Source: Enterobacter chengduensis
GTDB taxonomy: Bacteria; Pseudomonadota; Gammaproteobacteria; Enterobacterales; Enterobacteriaceae
DNA length: 64,000 nucleotides
Assembly (NCBI RefSeq): GCF_001984825.2
Contig: NZ_CP043318.1
Coordinates: 4,898,001 to 4,962,000 of the forward strand
Direction: 5' to 3'
Under the pieces are notes generated by a model that saw only the letters and a program-made list of their open reading frames with translations, was not told the DNA's origin and made no database searches. The stretch's first letter is position 1, and the number at the start of each line of letters is the position of its first letter. The position numbers were made by a program, and so were the translations under genes. Below are positions 58,881 to 64,000 of this stretch, piece by piece.

Positions 58881-59559
58881 AGAAGTTGTAGCCTAAACCT
58901 ACGCGCAGGCGCGTCTGACGATCGTCACTGGTGGCAGTGTTATAGCCGGAAGAAACGTTGCCTACTTCCACAAACGGGATCCACGAGTCGATGTTATACG
59001 CCACGCGGAAGTTATATTCGTAATCTTCTTTTTTATTGTTATACAGATCTTCGTTATCGGCGAATTTATAAATGCCGTTTAACTCGAACATCCAGTTTTC
59101 AATATTATAACCCAACCACGCTTCCGGACGATAAACCATACGATCATCTTTACCGTCCGCATTACGGCGGGTGTATTCCGTACGATAACGAAACGCCGTC
59201 CACCAGCTGTCATTAATATTATACTGCACGCGCAGATAAGGCTTATAGATAGCCATGTCATCACCCATTTCAACGGCGACGCCCGGCTGCCAGATAAAGC
59301 CCTGCCAGGTAAATTGATAGCTGGCGGTATATTCGTTGCTGTTACTTTCCATATTATTAAGCGCGTCGTTAGACTGCTTGTTATCGGATCGCGATACCGC
59401 CTCAACCGCTACGCCAAAGCCGGTGCCAAAGCGGTGGGACATGTAGACACGGTCATAGTTACGCCCATCGTCGTAATACTCGTGTCGGTAATCCACGTAT
59501 CCCGCCTGTGCCGCGCACGATATTAGCGGAAGCACAAAAAAGAGTTGCTTCAATTTCAT
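58879..59559 (-). CDS. KdgM-family outer-membrane channel (oligogalacturonate porin type)
   Basis: 226 residues. The signal peptide MKLKQLFFVLPLISCAAQA is followed by GYVDYRHEYYDDGRNYDRVY, a typical KdgM/NanC-family start, and then alternating aromatic beta-strand sequence (EYTASYQFTW, YLRVQYNINDSWW, RLRVGLGYNF) ending in Phe. Such 12-strand channels pass acidic oligosaccharides; the substrate here is unknown. The start has GAGGGA upstream and replaces one 16 codons earlier that would precede the signal peptide. In E. coli K-12 this position holds yiiX. Confidence 0.85.
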   Translation of the reverse strand: MKLKQLFFVLPLISCAAQAGYVDYRHEYYDDGRNYDRVYMSHRFGTGFGVAVEAVSRSDNKQSNDALNNMESNSNEYTASYQFTWQGFIWQPGVAVEMGDDMAIYKPYLRVQYNINDSWWTAFRYRTEYTRRNADGKDDRMVYRPEAWLGYNIENWMFELNGIYKFADNEDLYNNKKEDYEYNFRVAYNIDSWIPFVEVGNVSSGYNTATSDDRQTRLRVGLGYNF

Positions 59560-59872
59560 AATAGTTCCCTCGAAGTAAACGCACCCTGAAAGCCACTGTG
59601 TCATCATGGCAAATAAAAATGTAGGACGGGCGCAGTGTAAGTTTACGAAACGAGAGAAACCTTTTATTTTTTGACACCCCTGTTAAAAGGTGGCAAAGAT
59701 ATAAAGAAGTGAGAGATACAGTTCACTATCCGTTAAAGAATACACCAGACAAATATACTTAATACAATGATGCGTAATTAATTATTTTAGATATAAATAT
59801 TACGATGTGATTTATTCAGAAGGGATATAACAGACATAAAAAAACCGCCCGAAGGCGGTTCTTCCTGGATGC
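59560..59872. other. AT-rich intergenic region between the porin gene and rpmE
   Basis: 313 bp with no gene. The part from about 59700 to 59835 is strongly AT-rich and includes runs such as AATTAATTATTTTAGATAT; it probably carries the porin promoter. Sequence near 59659-59680 (AACCTTTTATTTTTTGACA) is weakly like a KdgR-type site but not convincing. The rpmE terminator closes the region. Confidence 0.5.
59838..59863 (-). terminator. Terminator after rpmE
   Basis: On the minus strand AACCGCC-TTCG-GGCGGTT with a T-run of seven, 9 bp after the rpmE stop. Confidence 0.92.
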
Positions 59873-60085
59873 TTATTTCGCGCCCGGGATGCTGAAACGC
59901 TTGTTGAAGCGGTCAACACGGCCACCGGTTGCAACGTCACGCTGCTTACCAGTGTAGAACGGGTGGCATTTGCCGCACACGTCCAGGTTCAGATCGTGGC
60001 CCACGGTGGAGCGGATCTGGATAGAGTTACCGCAAGAACAGTTTGCAGTAATCATTTCGTATTTCGGGTGAATATCTTTTTTCAT
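59873..60085 (-). CDS. rpmE: 50S ribosomal protein L31 (zinc type)
   Basis: 70 residues, E. coli length. The zinc ligands C16, C18, C37 and C40 are visible in NCSCGN and VCGKCHP, so this is the zinc-binding paralogue. Monocistronic, divergent from priA. Confidence 0.98.
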   Translation of the reverse strand: MKKDIHPKYEMITANCSCGNSIQIRSTVGHDLNLDVCGKCHPFYTGKQRDVATGGRVDRFNKRFSIPGAK

Positions 60086-60156
60086 GGGAGAACCTCAGTT
60101 AAGGCCGCGTCGCTCTTCCAGCCCTAACGCCAGACACCACGCGATGTTGAATGTAA

Positions 60157-62481
<2,325 letters not shown>

Positions 62482-62600
62482 AGCTGGATCGAAAAATCTA
62501 ACGCTCCTCACACTTTTTATGAAAATTCTGTAACCGATTCCATTCACTATCTGTAAAAATGGTGACGTCAGAAGTTCGGTGTTCAGGCGAGGAGAAGACG

Positions 62601-63626
62601 TTGAAGTCCAGGAAAGAGGTTGCGACTGCGACCATGAAAGACGTTGCCCAGAAAGCACAGGTCTCTACGGCAACCGTATCCCGCGCATTGATGAACCCGG
62701 ATAAAGTCTCCCAGGCGACCCGTAACCGGGTAGAGCAGGCGGCGCTTGAAGTGGGCTATTTCCCGCAGGCGATGGGGCGTAACGTCAAACGCAACGAGTC
62801 GCGCACCATCCTGGTGATAGTGCCGGACATCTGCGACCCCTTCTTTAGCGAGATCATCCGCGGTATCGAAGTCACCGCGGCGGAACAGGGTTACCTGGTA
62901 CTGATTGGCGACTGCGCCCACCAGAACCAGCAGGAAAAAACCTTCATTGACCTCATTATCACCAAGCAGATCGACGGCATGCTGCTGCTTGGCTCTCGCC
63001 TGCCGTTTGATGCCAGCATTGAAGAGCAGCGCAATTTACCGCCGATGGTCATGGCCAACGAGTTTGCGCCAGAGCTGGAGCTGCCGACGGTCCACATTGA
63101 TAACCTCACCGCCGCATTCAATGCGGTGAACTATCTTCAGGAGCTGGGGCATAAGCGTATTGGCTGCATTGCCGGGCCGGAAGAGATGCCGCTGTGCCAC
63201 TACCGCCTGCAGGGCTACGTTCAGGCGCTGCGCCGTACCGGCGTCACCGTCGATCCACACTACATTGCGCGCGGTGACTTCACCTTCGCCGCGGGCGGGC
63301 AAGCGCTGGAGAAACTTCTGGACCTGCCTGAACCGCCAACCGCCGTATTTTGTCACAGCGACGTGATGGCGCTGGGCGCATTATCCTACGCCAAACGCCG
63401 CGGCCTGCGGGTACCGAAAGATCTGTCGATCGTCGGATTCGACAATATTTCGCTTTCAGAATTTTGCGATCCGCCGCTCTCTACGGTCGCTCAGCCGCGC
63501 TATCAAATCGGCCGCGAAGCGATGCTGCTTCTGCTGGATCAGCTTCATGGTCAAACAGTTAGCAGCGGCTCACGGTTGCTGGACTGCGAGCTGATTGTCC
63601 GCGGCACGACTCAGGCATTGACTTAA
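62601..63626 (+). CDS. cytR: Nucleoside catabolism repressor CytR (TTG start)
   Basis: 341 residues, LacI family, as E. coli. The HTH TMKDVAQKAQVSTATVSRAL is at 11-30 and the hinge near 50-60; the sugar-binding core follows. CytR represses deo, udp, cdd, nupC and others together with CRP and is released by cytidine. TTG 62601 is chosen: GGCGAGGAG precedes it, and it gives LKSRKEVATATM, aligning with E. coli MKAKKQETAATM. An ATG 42 bp upstream lacks similarity. Confidence 0.93.
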   Translation: MKSRKEVATATMKDVAQKAQVSTATVSRALMNPDKVSQATRNRVEQAALEVGYFPQAMGRNVKRNESRTILVIVPDICDPFFSEIIRGIEVTAAEQGYLVLIGDCAHQNQQEKTFIDLIITKQIDGMLLLGSRLPFDASIEEQRNLPPMVMANEFAPELELPTVHIDNLTAAFNAVNYLQELGHKRIGCIAGPEEMPLCHYRLQGYVQALRRTGVTVDPHYIARGDFTFAAGGQALEKLLDLPEPPTAVFCHSDVMALGALSYAKRRGLRVPKDLSIVGFDNISLSEFCDPPLSTVAQPRYQIGREAMLLLLDQLHGQTVSSGSRLLDCELIVRGTTQALT

Positions 63627-63718
63627 AGTAAACGTCTTTCGGAACCCTTATCTGGTCAAAGCCCCGCCGCTTAAGTAACATGGCGGACTGACGAACGAAT
63701 AAATACAGCGAAACGATA

Positions 63719-64000
63719 GTGGCACAACGAGATTATGTACGTCGCGGCCAGCCGGCACCTTCGCGACGCAAAAAGAGTAGCTCAAGGAAAAAGCAACGTA
63801 ACCTGCCTGCTGTCTCGCCAGCAATGGTCGCCATTGCTGCGGCTGTAGTCGTCGCCTTTATTGGTGGCCTGTACTTTATCACGCACCATAAAAAAGAAGA
63901 GTCCGAGGCGCTTCAGGCCAGTAAAGTTGCTGGTAATGGCCTTCCTCCGAAGCCTGAAGAACGCTGGCGCTATATCAAAGAGCTGGAAAGCCGCCAGCCT
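63719..64000 (+). CDS. ftsN: Cell division protein FtsN (N-terminal part, cut by window end)
   Basis: 94 codons are present. The start is GTG 63719, giving MAQRDYVRRGQPAPSRRKK, as in E. coli, where ftsN also uses GTG. A basic cytoplasmic tail is followed by one membrane helix (MVAIAAAVVVAFIGGLYFI, about 36-54) and then the periplasmic segment KPEERWRYIKELESRQP, part of the essential region. The SPOR domain would lie beyond the window. Confidence 0.95.
   Translation, partial: MAQRDYVRRGQPAPSRRKKSSSRKKQRNLPAVSPAMVAIAAAVVVAFIGGLYFITHHKKEESEALQASKVAGNGLPPKPEERWRYIKELESRQP

Noticed and set aside
59655..59682. KdgR-type operator upstream of the porin gene
   Set aside because: Only a loose AT-rich resemblance; too weak to call.

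Overview
The window is a 64 kb stretch of an enterobacterial chromosome. Nearly every gene can be read as the orthologue of an Escherichia coli K-12 gene at similar length. The complete ilvG, the KdgM-type porin between metJ and rpmE, and the two families of GC-rich palindromic repeats suggest Enterobacter or a close relative; the genus is inference, the family is not in doubt.

Layout. 1-8.5 kb: trxA (with a likely rho promoter at the left edge), rhlB, gppA, rep, ppiC, then ilvC and its divergent regulator ilvY. 8.5-15.1 kb: the ilvLXGMEDA operon on the minus strand, with leader peptide, attenuator and the 16-residue ilvX. 15.4-18.2 kb: yifB/comM, maoP (yifE), hdfR. 18.3-24.1 kb: a complete rRNA operon read on the minus strand (16S, tRNA-Ile, tRNA-Ala, 23S, 5S, tRNA-Asp, tRNA-Trp) with P1/P2 promoters and boxA. 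24.1-31.8 kb: murI, btuB with a cobalamin riboswitch, trmA, yijD-fabR, sthA, oxyR and the divergent sRNA oxyS. 32.1-33.3 kb: an IS110-family insertion sequence. 33.3-41.7 kb: argH-argB-argC, divergent argE, ppc, yijO. 41.7-51.1 kb: the frw/pfl cluster (frwD, pflC, pflD, frwB, frwC, and divergently ptsA, fsaB, gldA). 51.2-58.8 kb: katG, metF, metL-metB, metJ. 58.9-64 kb: KdgM-type porin, rpmE, priA, cytR, and the start of ftsN.

How the parts work together. Three amino-acid modules carry visible control sites: branched-chain synthesis (ilv attenuation plus IlvY), arginine synthesis (ARG boxes between argC and argE) and methionine synthesis (MetJ box arrays upstream of metF and between metB and metJ). 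OxyR, OxyS and KatG form the peroxide response. The frw cluster encodes a fructose-type PTS, a glycyl-radical enzyme with its activase, an aldolase and glycerol dehydrogenase.

Most notable observations. (1) The IS110 element has a 5' noncoding end in which a complete candidate bridge RNA can be read. It has a 5' stem-loop, a target loop whose two guides match the flanks of this very insertion, and a donor loop whose two guides match the element's own ends; joining the ends would create a sigma70-like promoter for that RNA. (2) The element splits a palindromic repeat whose intact form is found elsewhere in the window. (3) frwC has a precise in-frame loss of 38 residues that removes the conserved TEGAIPFA segment of fructose-type EIIC proteins. 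(4) The rRNA operon joins the upstream neighbours of E. coli rrnB to the downstream neighbours of E. coli rrnC. (5) A long hairpin sits between the two spacer tRNAs.
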